DNA of 64,000 nt from Pontibacter ummariensis (lineage in GTDB: Bacteria > Bacteroidota > Bacteroidia > Cytophagales > Hymenobacteraceae), in assembly GCF_900188175.1 (NCBI RefSeq), contig NZ_FZOQ01000005.1, positions 212,571 through 276,570 on the forward strand, read 5' to 3'. The notes below the pieces were generated by a model, which saw nothing but the letters and a program-made list of their open reading frames with translations, was not told the origin of the DNA and did no database searches. The position numbers and the translations under genes are program-made. The stretch's first letter is position 1. Each line of letters begins with the position of its first letter. Positions 43,864-52,664 of the stretch are shown here, in pieces.

Positions 43864-44697
43864 ATGAATAGTCAATTCGTAAACACCTTATTCAAGCACC
43901 ACCAGGAGGCAAAGCACCATTTGCCCGCCTCTGCCATTTGCCATCTGGTAGAAGGCGTGCTGCAGCTGCTGTTTCCGCCCTTGGCAGATGAACGCTTCGA
44001 AACCGTTAGAGAGCTGGAAGTATATGCCGACGGATTGCAGCACGACTTGCTCCGCACCCTGACGAGCATAGAGCCACAACTGCCACAATCTGCGAGGGAA
44101 GTGGCGCAGCAAATGATGGAGCAGCTGCCCTACATACACCAGCTGCTCTTACAGGATGCGGAGGCCATTGCAGCCGGAGACCCCGCCGCGCAGAGCATCG
44201 GGGAGGTGATCCGTACGTATCCTGGCTTCAAAGCCATAGCCGTGCACCGGATGGCACATGCGCTGTACCAGCTACAGGTTCCCTTGTTCCCCCGCGTGCT
44301 GTCAGAGTATGCCCATGCCCGAACAGGCATCGACATCCACCCGGGTGCCCGTATTGGCTCGAATTTCTGTATTGACCATGGCACTGGCATTGTGATCGGG
44401 GAGACTTGCCTTATCGGAGATCACGTGAAAATATACCAGGGTGTAACGCTCGGGGCCTTAAGTGTAGACAAGGCCATGGCTAACATCAAACGGCACCCCA
44501 CCATAGAAAGTGGCGTGGTGATCTATGCAGGGGCAACCATTTTGGGAGGGAACACAGTAATTGGGAAGAACAGTATTATTGGTGGTAACGTATGGCTTAC
44601 GGAGAGTGTGCCGCCTTACTCCCGCGTGTACCACAGACCGCAGGTAGATGTCCGTCGCGCTGCTGACCCGGCAGAGGCCATTAATTTCTCAATCTAA
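43864..44697 (+). CDS. cysE: Serine O-acetyltransferase (CysE type)
   Basis: The protein has 277 residues. The ATG at 43864 is chosen; the in-frame TTG upstream lies in the terminator tail. The N-terminal helical part ends in the SAT segment [16 protein letters not shown]. The C-terminal left-handed beta-helix carries the hexapeptide repeats and active residues: [27 protein letters not shown] and [11 protein letters not shown]. It transfers acetyl from acetyl-CoA to L-serine, the first step of cysteine synthesis. The cysteine synthase gene follows after 23 bases. The long N-terminus is like the EpsC/plant-type enzymes. Confidence 0.92.
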   Translation: MNSQFVNTLFKHHQEAKHHLPASAICHLVEGVLQLLFPPLADERFETVRELEVYADGLQHDLLRTLTSIEPQLPQSAREVAQQMMEQLPYIHQLLLQDAEAIAAGDPAAQSIGEVIRTYPGFKAIAVHRMAHALYQLQVPLFPRVLSEYAHARTGIDIHPGARIGSNFCIDHGTGIVIGETCLIGDHVKIYQGVTLGALSVDKAMANIKRHPTIESGVVIYAGATILGGNTVIGKNSIIGGNVWLTESVPPYSRVYHRPQVDVRRAADPAEAINFSI

Positions 44698-44720
44698 CAA
44701 TCAACCATAAACAGGAACGC

Positions 44721-45638
44721 ATGAAAGCCAATTCAGTACTGGGTGTCATCGGAAACACACCGCACATTCGCATCAACAAGCTCTACAACAAAAAGGTAGA
44801 GGTCTGGATGAAATCAGAGCGCAGCAACCCCGGCGGAAGTATCAAGGACCGGATTGCGCTGGCCATGATAGAAGATGCTGAGAAGAGAGGAGTACTGAAA
44901 GAAGGCGGAATGATCATTGAGCCTACCTCCGGTAACACAGGGGTGGGTTTGGCAATGGTGGCTGCTGTAAAAGGCTATCCTGTTACCTTGGTAATGCCGG
45001 AATCCATGTCGCTGGAGCGCCGTCGCCTGATGACAGCGTATGGCGCCAGGTTAGAGCTGACACCCCGTGAGAAAGGGATGAAAGGGGCCATCGAACGGGC
45101 CAGGGAGATGTTAGAAGAGCACGACAATGCCTGGATGCCCATGCAGTTTGATAACGAGGCCAATACCCAGGTGCACGTTGACACGACGGCAAAGGAGATA
45201 CTGGATGACTTCCCGGAAGGGTTTGACTATGTGATCACGGGCGTGGGTACGGGTGGCCATATCACAGCCGTGGCAAAGGTGCTGAAAAGCAAGTTCCCTA
45301 ACCTGAAAGTTTACGCCGTAGAACCCGCTGCCTCACCTGTCTTAAGTGGCGGAGAACCAGGGCCACACCCGCTGCAGGGTATCGGCGCTGGCTTTATCCC
45401 TAAGATAATGGATACCGCTGTGCTGGATGGCGTGATAAAAGTGCAGCAGGACGAGGCTTTTGACTACGCCCGGCGGGCAGCACGCGAAGAAGGGCTGTTT
45501 GTGGGTATTTCATCCGGGGCTTCCTTGGCGGCAGTAGGCAAAAAAATAGAAGAGGAGATACCGGAAGGGGCCAAAGTACTCACCTTCTGCTACGATACAG
45601 GTGAACGCTATCTGTCAGTAGAGGGGCTGTTTGTGTAG
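44721..45638 (+). CDS. cysK: Cysteine synthase (O-acetylserine sulfhydrylase)
   Basis: The protein has 305 residues and uses pyridoxal phosphate. Lys42 in NPGGSIKDR binds the cofactor; PTSGNTG (from about residue 70) holds the substrate asparagine loop; [11 protein letters not shown] binds the PLP phosphate; GISSGAS is near the C-terminus. It converts O-acetylserine and sulfide to cysteine. Located 23 bases after cysE, it forms a two-gene cysteine operon. CysK and CysM cannot be told apart with certainty by eye. Confidence 0.92.
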   Translation: MKANSVLGVIGNTPHIRINKLYNKKVEVWMKSERSNPGGSIKDRIALAMIEDAEKRGVLKEGGMIIEPTSGNTGVGLAMVAAVKGYPVTLVMPESMSLERRRLMTAYGARLELTPREKGMKGAIERAREMLEEHDNAWMPMQFDNEANTQVHVDTTAKEILDDFPEGFDYVITGVGTGGHITAVAKVLKSKFPNLKVYAVEPAASPVLSGGEPGPHPLQGIGAGFIPKIMDTAVLDGVIKVQQDEAFDYARRAAREEGLFVGISSGASLAAVGKKIEEEIPEGAKVLTFCYDTGERYLSVEGLFV

Positions 45639-45652
45639 CCTTTTCAACAGTG

Positions 45653-45702
45653 ACAGCGCAAAGCCTCCTGTTATAGATAGGTAGCAGGAGGCTTTGTGCT
45701 GT
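45653..45702. terminator. Bidirectional terminator whose stem includes the end of the facing gene
   Basis: ACAGCGCAAAGCCTCCTG (45653-45670) pairs with CAGGAGGCTTTGTGCTGT (45685-45702) with one mismatch. The stop codon of the minus-strand DUF2267 gene (45671-45673) is inside the loop and its last codons form one arm of the stem. Confidence 0.85.
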
Positions 45703-46150
45703 TATCAGCAGCCTGCTCTGCTGCGACCGGTTCCCTAATCTCTTCGCTCAGAAAGCCCTGCACCTTGTTTAGCTGTTCTGTTCCCAAAAACTTTTGTAGT
45801 ACCCGTAGCACCGCCTCGTAGGACTGCTGAATCTCTTCGTCCTGCTGGAAGTCGTTGTTGGCTGCAAAGGCGTTTTTACTTCGGATATAATGCAGCCACT
45901 CCTGTCTGTCCCGGATCTTTACAGGTACTCTGTCAGGATTGTACTGGTCGTAAAAAATGCCTTTCCAGATAATAGGCAGCTGTGCGGCAAAGTGCACTGC
46001 TTCGTTTACAGGCAGTCTGTCGCGTATGGCATGCAACACCGCACGGAACACGCGGCAGGCTTTGCCCATATCATCTGTGCCTAGCTCGTCTGCCACTTTC
46101 TGTTGCAAAAGGGTAGCGGCTTTCTTGTTCTCCTCAAAACTCAAAGACAT
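45671..46150 (-). CDS. DUF2267 protein
   Basis: The protein has 159 residues and is helical and soluble. The core at about 25-105 carries the DUF2267 pattern FRAVLHAIRDRLPVNEAVHFAAQLPIIWKGIFYDQYNPDRVP, followed by a second unit ending RVLQKFLGTEQLNKVQGFLSEEIREPV. The family is widespread in stress-related gene sets and has no established biochemical role. It diverges from the GH15 gene (232 bases between starts), which suggests shared control, perhaps in a general stress response; this is inference. Confidence 0.85.
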   Translation of the reverse strand: MSLSFEENKKAATLLQQKVADELGTDDMGKACRVFRAVLHAIRDRLPVNEAVHFAAQLPIIWKGIFYDQYNPDRVPVKIRDRQEWLHYIRSKNAFAANNDFQQDEEIQQSYEAVLRVLQKFLGTEQLNKVQGFLSEEIREPVAAEQAADNSTKPPATYL

Positions 46151-46382
46151 AAGCTTAATCCTTTACATGACACATACTTACCAAGTTAAGGTACGACCCG
46201 GAACAGGGGTAGTTTGAGGAGCGCCTGGTTTACAGGTAAGCGTCCGGAAAATGATGGTAAGCGTCTTACAGGCAGGGAGAAGGGTGGTGCCTGGGCGGGC
46301 AGCCTTATCCTTTACGTATATCCTTCCGTTAACAGTTCCAGGCAAAGGCTTTGCCCGAAAGCCTATTCGTAAAAAGAGGAGA

Positions 46383-48101
46383 ATGGCAATACAACTGGAA
46401 TCGCTGGCAATGATAGGAGATCGCCGTACGGTGGCCATGGTCACCAAAGAAGGCACTGTTTGCTGGTATTGCCCGGGGAGGTTCGACCGCCCCAGCCTGT
46501 TCGGGAGCCTGCTGGATGAGGAGCGAGGAGGAGAGTGGAGGATCGCGTGGGAGGGAGGAGCTTTTGCAAGCCGGAGCTACGAAGAAGACTCTGCCATCTT
46601 AAAGAGCACCTACACACAAGGGGAAGGGGTAAGCGTTTTGGTAGACTTTATGCCGGCAGGGGAAAGCGCACCGCAGGGGGTATGCCGGCTACTGGAAGGA
46701 AGCGTCTCCGGCTTCCGGTCAAAAATTGTCCCTGCCCCTGCTTATGGGCAACAGCCTTTTGAGTTGACACAGGAAGGCAACTGTATCACTATATCAAACA
46801 GTTTCTTTTTTTATAGCTCGCACCCTGCCCACATCGTCGATAACCATATCGAACTGGAGATAGCGTCTTTCGGTCAGGCCTGGATGTTTCTTTCTGACAC
46901 TAGGTTGGAAGAAGCCCCTGACCCAGAGAAGTGGCTCGCATCTACCCGCCAGTTTTGGGAGCGCGTGGACAAAAGGTTTAGCTATTACGGGCCCTATGAA
47001 GTAGAGGTAGCACAGTCAATTAGGGCGATCCGGATGCTGACGCACGAGGAAAGCGGTGGTATCCTGGCTGCTGCCACTACTTCTTTGCCTGAAGTGCCGG
47101 GCGGGGAAAGAAACTACGACTACCGCTATGTTTGGCTACGGGACACAGGCATGATCGTGAGCGCCCTGACCAGGGCTGGGAGCAATGGAGTGGAAGAAAG
47201 ACGGTTCCTAGAGTTTATCTGCGGGCTGAAGAGAAAGCCGGAGCGGGAAGACATTTTTCTGGAGCCTATGTATAGCCTGGATCAGCAGCCAATACAGGGA
47301 GAGCAGGAATTAAACCTGAGTGGCTACCTCGGTAGTCGTCCGGTAAGAACCGGTAACGATGCGCGCGACCAACTGCAACTGGATACAACCGCCAACATTC
47401 TGCTGGCGGCAAAGCTTATCTATAACAAGTATAAGACCAAGGAGCACTGGGAGGTAGTGGCGCAGACCGCAGACTTCCTTGCGGAGAACTGGCATCGGGA
47501 GGACCATGGGCTTTGGGAGGAGGGGGTGGAGAAGCACTACACTTCGTCTAAAGTGATCACGGCAATGGGCTTAAAGTTTATTGCAGAACATGCGGAGAGT
47601 AGCTTGCAAAAGAAGAAGTGGCAGGAGGCAGAGCAGGAGATACGGGAGTTCGTGAAGAATAAGTGCCTGACTTCAGAGGGAGCCTACGCCGCGGCGGTGG
47701 GGGAGGAAGCGGTAGATATATCTGCTGTTCTGTTCCCGGCCTGGGCTTATACCGACATGAACGCCCCGGAGGTACTCGCTACAGTAAAGGCACTGGAGCG
47801 GGACTACCGGAAAGGCAAACTATACCGCCGCCACCTCTTCGAGTTCGACAGCCGGAAGGAAGGGGCTTTTCTGGCGGGCAGCTTATGGATGGCACAGTAC
47901 TGGGTGTATCGGAGAGATTTTGTTAAGGCAAGAGAGATACTGGATGAGGTGATCAAATACTCCACAGACCTCGGTTTTTTTTCAGAGGAGGCCGATGTGG
48001 AGCATGAAAGGATGATCGGCAACATTCCCCAAACCTTTGTGCATGCTTCCTTTATTGGAGCCGTGATCGACCTGAAGCATGAGTTGGAAAAGGGACGCTA
48101 A
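46383..48101 (+). CDS. Glycoside hydrolase family 15 enzyme (glucoamylase/trehalase-like)
   Basis: The protein has 572 residues. The ATG at 46383 is chosen because family members start with LESLAMIGDRRTVAMVTKEGTVCWYCPGRF; the longer in-frame version has no support. The N-terminal beta-sandwich covers about 1-200. The (alpha/alpha)6 barrel follows with GGERNYDYRYVWLRDTGM, LNLSGYLGSRPVRTGNDARDQLQLD and the likely acid/base Glu in HGLWEEGVEKH. GH15 proteins of this form act on trehalose or alpha-glucans in the cytoplasm; the absence of a signal peptide fits. The exact substrate is not settled. Confidence 0.88.
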   Translation: MAIQLESLAMIGDRRTVAMVTKEGTVCWYCPGRFDRPSLFGSLLDEERGGEWRIAWEGGAFASRSYEEDSAILKSTYTQGEGVSVLVDFMPAGESAPQGVCRLLEGSVSGFRSKIVPAPAYGQQPFELTQEGNCITISNSFFFYSSHPAHIVDNHIELEIASFGQAWMFLSDTRLEEAPDPEKWLASTRQFWERVDKRFSYYGPYEVEVAQSIRAIRMLTHEESGGILAAATTSLPEVPGGERNYDYRYVWLRDTGMIVSALTRAGSNGVEERRFLEFICGLKRKPEREDIFLEPMYSLDQQPIQGEQELNLSGYLGSRPVRTGNDARDQLQLDTTANILLAAKLIYNKYKTKEHWEVVAQTADFLAENWHREDHGLWEEGVEKHYTSSKVITAMGLKFIAEHAESSLQKKKWQEAEQEIREFVKNKCLTSEGAYAAAVGEEAVDISAVLFPAWAYTDMNAPEVLATVKALERDYRKGKLYRRHLFEFDSRKEGAFLAGSLWMAQYWVYRRDFVKAREILDEVIKYSTDLGFFSEEADVEHERMIGNIPQTFVHASFIGAVIDLKHELEKGR

Positions 48102-48156
48102 CTGTAGGTGATACAGTTGGGAGCCTCACACTACTAGCTGTGTAAATTGTTTGTAC

Positions 48157-48195
48157 ATAAAAAAAGCACTTACCAGTTTTACCTTGTAAGTGCTT
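48157..48195 (-). terminator. Terminator of the tRNA-Ala transcript
   Basis: On the minus strand AAGCACTTAC (48195-48186) pairs with GTAAGTGCTT (48173-48164) and runs into at least seven Ts (48163-48157). It lies 11 bases after the tRNA. Confidence 0.85.
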
Positions 48196-48203
48196 GATTA
48201 TCA

Positions 48204-48279
<76 letters not shown>

Positions 48280-48341
48280 TTGTTGTGGCACAAAAATAGA
48301 ACAAAAAATCTAATTGCAAAAGAGTGGACTTATAATTTCTG

Positions 48342-48375
48342 CAAAATAAAAAGGGGCAGCTTTTGCTGCCCCTTT
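48342..48375 (-). terminator. Terminator of the Oar-like receptor gene
   Basis: On the minus strand AAAGGGGCAGC (48375-48365), loop AAAA, GCTGCCCCTTT (48360-48350), then T-rich bases to 48342. A second small hairpin (AAAAGC/GCTTTT, about 48382-48397) overlaps the stop codon. Confidence 0.85.
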
Positions 48376-48396
48376 AAGTTAAAAAGCCTGTGCTTT

Positions 48397-51300
48397 TTAG
48401 TTGAAGATATAACGTACGCCCACTTGCGCTCTCCAGCGAGACGACTCACCCGTGTTATCGCGGAAAGTCTTCGAAAGTGGCGTTTGCGAAGCAGGGTCCA
48501 GGTAAGGGAATGATACCTTTGGTTTGCCGTCGGCTGTATAGCCCTCATACTTAAGTAAGCTAGCCGTGTTAGGCATTTGCACCACACCCCAGTCCTTGTT
48601 CAGCAAGTTGCCGAAGTTAAACACGTCCACGCTTAGTTGCAGGGTGTTTTTCTTACCAGCAATATCCGTAAACAAGTCCTGCAGCAAGCGAACGTCCATG
48701 CGTGTTGTCCATGGGGTTTCCGCACCGTTACGCTCTGCATACTGGCCTCTTCTGGAGTTCAGGTACTCGTCCTGCTTGATGTAAGCATCCAACTGGTTCC
48801 AAACAACAGCCGCATCACGCGTGTCAGCAGGAAGTGTGCTGCCTGTTGGGTAAGTAACCGGCACAAGAACAATTTCGCTTGCATCTAGCGGTACGTAGAT
48901 CAGGTCGTTTGAACTCTGCCCGTCGCCGTTGATGTCTCCTGTGTAAGTGTAAGAGAATCTATAGCCAGAGGACGCTTCAAAGAAGGTAGAGATAGAGGTG
49001 GAAAGGTGCTTGAAATACTCTTTCTTGTAAGAAAGCGCCAAAATAGCTCTATGCTTAGTCAGGTAGTTAGAGTAAGACAAGGCCTCGGCGTTAGGGTCAC
49101 CAGAAACTTGTCTGTCTCTCCAGATAGACTGCGCGATAGAACCACCGTCGTTTACGGAGCGGGAATCAGCATACGTATAGGCAATGCTACCAAACAGACC
49201 ACTAGCGAAAGATTTCTGCAGCTGTCCGGTTAAGGTGTAAGAGTAACCCTTGCTGCTGTTCTCCATCACGATAGCATCAGTGATATCTGCCGGGTTACCG
49301 CTGTAGATCTTGTTGTTAGCAGTCGGGAAACCTTTTGCGTTCAGCTTCAGGTTACCGTTGCTATCCAACTGATAAAAAATGGGGCGGTTATCAGCTCCCT
49401 TAGCTGTAGTGGCAGCGTTTGGCAGGTTCACGTTCTTGTGGTACACAGAGTTAACGTCTTTCGTGTAGATCGCCTCAAAAGTGGCCACAACACCGAAAGG
49501 CAGCTCCTGGTCAACAGCCAGGTTAGAGCGGAATACCTGCGGGAACTTGAAATCCTTTGCGGTTACAGCCAGGTTGTACCGTGAAGATGCAGCGGCGTTT
49601 GTTGGGATGTAAGCCGTTACATCTGATGTAAACGGACGGCCAGTTGGGTTATCCTCTGTGAAAGAGCCAAAGAGTACCCCGTTGTTAGATGCTTGATTAG
49701 AGATCCACACGAAAGGTACGCGGCCTGTAAAGATACCTGTACCACCACGTACTTGTGTAGTGGCATCGCCTTTCACATCCCAGTTAAAACCAAAGCGTGG
49801 AGACCAAAGCACTTTTGTCTCTGGCAGCTGGCTTACGTCTATTTTCTCACCGTTGCGGAAGGTCATGCCTTCTACCTGCTCGTTGCGCAGCAGATCCGAG
49901 TTGAAGATCGGAAGGTCGGCACGGATACCGCCTGTCAGCTTCAGGTTGTTCAGCACAGACCACTCATCCTGTGCATAGAAGCCCAACTGCATCGCCTTGA
50001 TCTCTGCAAAAGGGAACTCACCACCAGGTAGCGCAGAGTACTGCAACTGATACTGCTTTGCGTTAGAAACACCGTTGTTTACGCTGTTATAGAAGTCCTC
50101 CACAGAGGCAAAACGGTAACGGCCGTAGTAGTTAGGGGCAAACCCGTTGATGAACTTGTAAGCTTCGTTTGATGTACCCACCGTAATCACGTGCTTACCT
50201 GCAAAGATGGAGAAGTTGTCGCTGAACTGGTACACATCGGAATCCAGCCTGTTGTTGGCCGTAAACGGCTCATAGCCAAAGGCAGTTAGTGAGGAGCCAC
50301 TTCCGTTTTCTATGTCAACGAGCGGGAAAATACCGCCTGGGCTTTCTCTGAAGTCACGGAAAGCAGTGTAACCCACAATCAGATTGTTAGCAAATTTATC
50401 GCCGAAGCGGCTGTTCAATTCACCGATGTAAGAGTTCAGGTTGTTGTTGATCACGTAGATCGAGGACTTGAAAGGAAGCCCCGTAATGCTCGCCTGGCGG
50501 TTGTTGTTTGGTGCACCAGAGTTAGAGGCCGGAATGTCCTTCCATGACTTCAGGTAGTTATACTTGAAAGAGAACGTATGGTTCTTGTTGATGTTCCAGT
50601 CTATTTTAGCGTTTACCTTGTCGTTGTAGGTCTCCATGTTATAGCCTTCGTACGGGCCCGTCTCGTAGCCGAACTTGTCTTTCAGGAACTTGCTTAACTG
50701 GTCAAGAGTCGCTGCTTCAACATTCGAAACGTTTGATCCCGATAAGCCGTCTCGTTTCGCGATAAGGTTGGAACCAGGAGAAGTAATACGCTCCTCTTCA
50801 TAGTTCACGAAGAAGAAAAGCTTGTCTTTGAGGATGGGGCCACCGATACGGGCACCGCGCTGCGAGAGGGAGAACTCCTGCTTCGGCATCTTTGTGTCGC
50901 CTACGTTGCGTCCTACCAGGCTCTCATTGCGGCCAAACCAGTAAACCGAACCGCTGAAGTCGTTTGTGCCCGAACGGGTAACCGCATTAATGCCGGCTCC
51001 TGTAAAGCCGCCCTGGCGCACGTCGTAAGGGGCCAGGTTCACCTGAATCTGCTCGATCGCGTCCAAAGAGATGGGCTGGGCGCCGGTCTGTGAGCCAACG
51101 TTTGCCTGTAAACCAAAGGAGTTATTGAATAAGGCTCCGTCGATTGTCGTGTTGTTGTAACCAGAGTTGCGTCCTCCGAAAGAGTTGCCGTTGGCCTGTG
51201 GTGTAAGGCGTGTGTAGTCCTGAAGGCTTCTGCTCAGGGTAGGCAGCTTTTCGATCTGATCTCGTGCTACGTTGGTAGCGGCGCCGGTACGGTCGGCATT

Positions 51301-51693
51301 GATCACATTGTCTTTTCTGCTTACGATCTCGACTTCGCCCAGGCTAACATTGCTACCCGTTAGTTTAATGTCGAGGTTAAGGTTCTGGCCAAGCTTCAGG
51401 GTAATGTTCTCGAAGCGCTGCTCCTGATACCCCACATAACTTGTTTTAATGGTGTAAGGGCCTCCCACACGCATGTTCTGGAAGTTATAACGGCCATCTG
51501 CGTTAGTTCCTGCAACATACTGCGTGTTAGTTGGCGTGTGTACCGCAATAACGGTTGCTCCTGGTAGCCCTGAGCCGCTTTCATCGGTAATTTTACCGTT
51601 CATAGCAGCCGTAGTGCTTCCCTGTGCCCAGCCATACTGAACCATCAGCACCATTGCCAGGATAAGGCACATTGTACTATAAAACTTTTTCAT
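48397..51693 (-). CDS. Oar-like TonB-dependent receptor
   Basis: The protein has 1098 residues with a signal peptide at 1-23 (ending GWAQ). A carboxypeptidase-regulatory-like domain lies at about 28-115 (MNGKITDESGSGLPGATVIA), then a plug (about 120-240: LPTLSRSLQDYTRLTPQANG, NTTIDGALFNNSFGL, APYDVRQGGFTGAGINAVTRSGTNDFSG), then a large barrel ending in VGVRYIFN. Oar proteins are TonB-linked outer-membrane transporters of Myxococcus and Bacteroidota, one of which exports a protease; the substrate here is unknown. Codon use is strongly biased, suggesting high expression. The promoter at 51717-51746 mirrors that of the divergent receptor at 52665. It is a paralogue of the receptor at 56500-59604. 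Confidence 0.88.
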   Translation of the reverse strand: MKKFYSTMCLILAMVLMVQYGWAQGSTTAAMNGKITDESGSGLPGATVIAVHTPTNTQYVAGTNADGRYNFQNMRVGGPYTIKTSYVGYQEQRFENITLKLGQNLNLDIKLTGSNVSLGEVEIVSRKDNVINADRTGAATNVARDQIEKLPTLSRSLQDYTRLTPQANGNSFGGRNSGYNNTTIDGALFNNSFGLQANVGSQTGAQPISLDAIEQIQVNLAPYDVRQGGFTGAGINAVTRSGTNDFSGSVYWFGRNESLVGRNVGDTKMPKQEFSLSQRGARIGGPILKDKLFFFVNYEEERITSPGSNLIAKRDGLSGSNVSNVEAATLDQLSKFLKDKFGYETGPYEGYNMETYNDKVNAKIDWNINKNHTFSFKYNYLKSWKDIPASNSGAPNNNRQASITGLPFKSSIYVINNNLNSYIGELNSRFGDKFANNLIVGYTAFRDFRESPGGIFPLVDIENGSGSSLTAFGYEPFTANNRLDSDVYQFSDNFSIFAGKHVITVGTSNEAYKFINGFAPNYYGRYRFASVEDFYNSVNNGVSNAKQYQLQYSALPGGEFPFAEIKAMQLGFYAQDEWSVLNNLKLTGGIRADLPIFNSDLLRNEQVEGMTFRNGEKIDVSQLPETKVLWSPRFGFNWDVKGDATTQVRGGTGIFTGRVPFVWISNQASNNGVLFGSFTEDNPTGRPFTSDVTAYIPTNAAASSRYNLAVTAKDFKFPQVFRSNLAVDQELPFGVVATFEAIYTKDVNSVYHKNVNLPNAATTAKGADNRPIFYQLDSNGNLKLNAKGFPTANNKIYSGNPADITDAIVMENSSKGYSYTLTGQLQKSFASGLFGSIAYTYADSRSVNDGGSIAQSIWRDRQVSGDPNAEALSYSNYLTKHRAILALSYKKEYFKHLSTSISTFFEASSGYRFSYTYTGDINGDGQSSNDLIYVPLDASEIVLVPVTYPTGSTLPADTRDAAVVWNQLDAYIKQDEYLNSRRGQYAERNGAETPWTTRMDVRLLQDLFTDIAGKKNTLQLSVDVFNFGNLLNKDWGVVQMPNTASLLKYEGYTADGKPKVSFPYLDPASQTPLSKTFRDNTGESSRWRAQVGVRYIFN

Positions 51694-51707
51694 AAAGGGT
51701 TGGTTGA

Positions 51708-51746
51708 TTTTGCGCGCAAAAGTAGGGAGCGGATTTTGATTTCCAA
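51708..51746 (-). promoter_or_regulatory. Promoter with GCGCGC palindrome, leftward receptor gene
   Basis: On the minus strand TTG (51746-51744), 19 bases, TACTTTTG (51724-51717). The -7 box runs into the palindrome TTTTGCGCGCAAAA (51708-51721). The predicted start of transcription lies inside the palindrome, about 18 bases before the ATG at 51693. The leader contains ATCAACCAACCC, as in the rightward gene. Confidence 0.7.
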
Positions 51747-52590
51747 CCTGTCGATATATTATTTATTTGTTAATCCGGGTTTGCTTTATTTGCGAAAACG
51801 AATGTACAGTTTCCGTTATTTCCCCCTTTGCTAAATAACTGAGTCTAAGAAAAGTAGGACGGAGGCCCATGACACTGTTTTTAGTGTTATGACTTTTATT
51901 CGGGATGGGTGTGGGTGTTCGTATTGCCGGAAAAGGGAGGTTTGTGGATAAGGGCTTTGTAGAGGGCGCAACCTCTGCGCGAACAGCTTTCTGTCCATAA
52001 GCAGGAGGTGTTGCGCAAGGAGGTAGATAAGGGTAAAGTTTCGGATCAAGTATGGGGCGCGGAGCATGCTAAAGACCCTGAGAGCCTTTCCTGGATACGA
52101 GTTGCAAACAGCCACAACAGGAGATAACCTGCCGATCCCTCAGTTGTTTGCTTTTAAATCTTTAGGGCAGTGTCCGGCTACTTACCTCCACACCGTAAGG
52201 CAGCTTGTAATATCAAGAGTGCTCCTATACTCTTAATTGTGCAGCTGTTGTTACAAAATTTACATCTATTGCCTTAGAGAGGAGTTGTTGGGCGAGCCGT
52301 TTTAACGTAGTATGGCTTTAGGTGATAAGCTGTTATGGGTAATTATTGTGAAAGTTATATTTGTATTGTTGCCAAGTGTGGTTTTAAAAGTACAATAATT
52401 TACTTTATCTGTTAATTGTAAGTTTAATTGTACTTTATTTTTGCAATGCGATGGTGTGGGATAAGGAGAGTGAGTGGTTAGTTATTGTAATTGATTGAAA
52501 ACGCCGTATATGCGCAAAAACTTCTGATTATCAAGGTTATCTTTTTGTTAAATGCGCGAAAAGCATTTTATATTTTTTTAATACTTTTAG

Positions 52591-52630
52591 TTGAAGTTTA
52601 GACTTCTCTCATTGTACCTTTGCGCGCAAA
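52591..52630 (+). promoter_or_regulatory. Promoter with GCGCGC palindrome, rightward receptor gene
   Basis: TTG (52591-52593), 21 bases, TACCTTTG (52615-52622). The -7 box overlaps the palindrome TTTGCGCGCAAA (52619-52630). The leader to the ATG at 52665 includes ATCAACCAACCC, the same as in the divergent gene. Confidence 0.7.
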
Positions 52631-52664
52631 TTAATCAACCAACCCAACTTCTTAAAAAACAACG

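Larger units (their letters stand above)
51694..52664. other. Long divergent regulatory region between two receptor genes
   Basis: About 970 bases without a convincing gene. Both ends carry matching promoter-palindrome modules (described separately). The middle (51830-52260) has higher GC content and a 95-codon minus-strand frame that I do not believe. The right third is very AT-rich, with two copies of TTAATTGTA (52412-52420 and 52424-52432) and another promoter-like pair, TTG 52416-52418 with TATTTTTG 52436-52443. An unannotated small RNA in the middle is possible. Confidence 0.6.

Noticed and set aside
51831..52115. 95-codon minus-strand frame between the two receptor genes
   Set aside because: Its composition (many Leu, Arg, Pro, Ser) looks like noncoding translation, it has no motif, and the AT/GC pattern fits regulatory DNA.
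52412..52432. Two direct repeats of TTAATTGTA as origin iterons
   Set aside because: Only two copies in AT-rich DNA, with no replication gene nearby.
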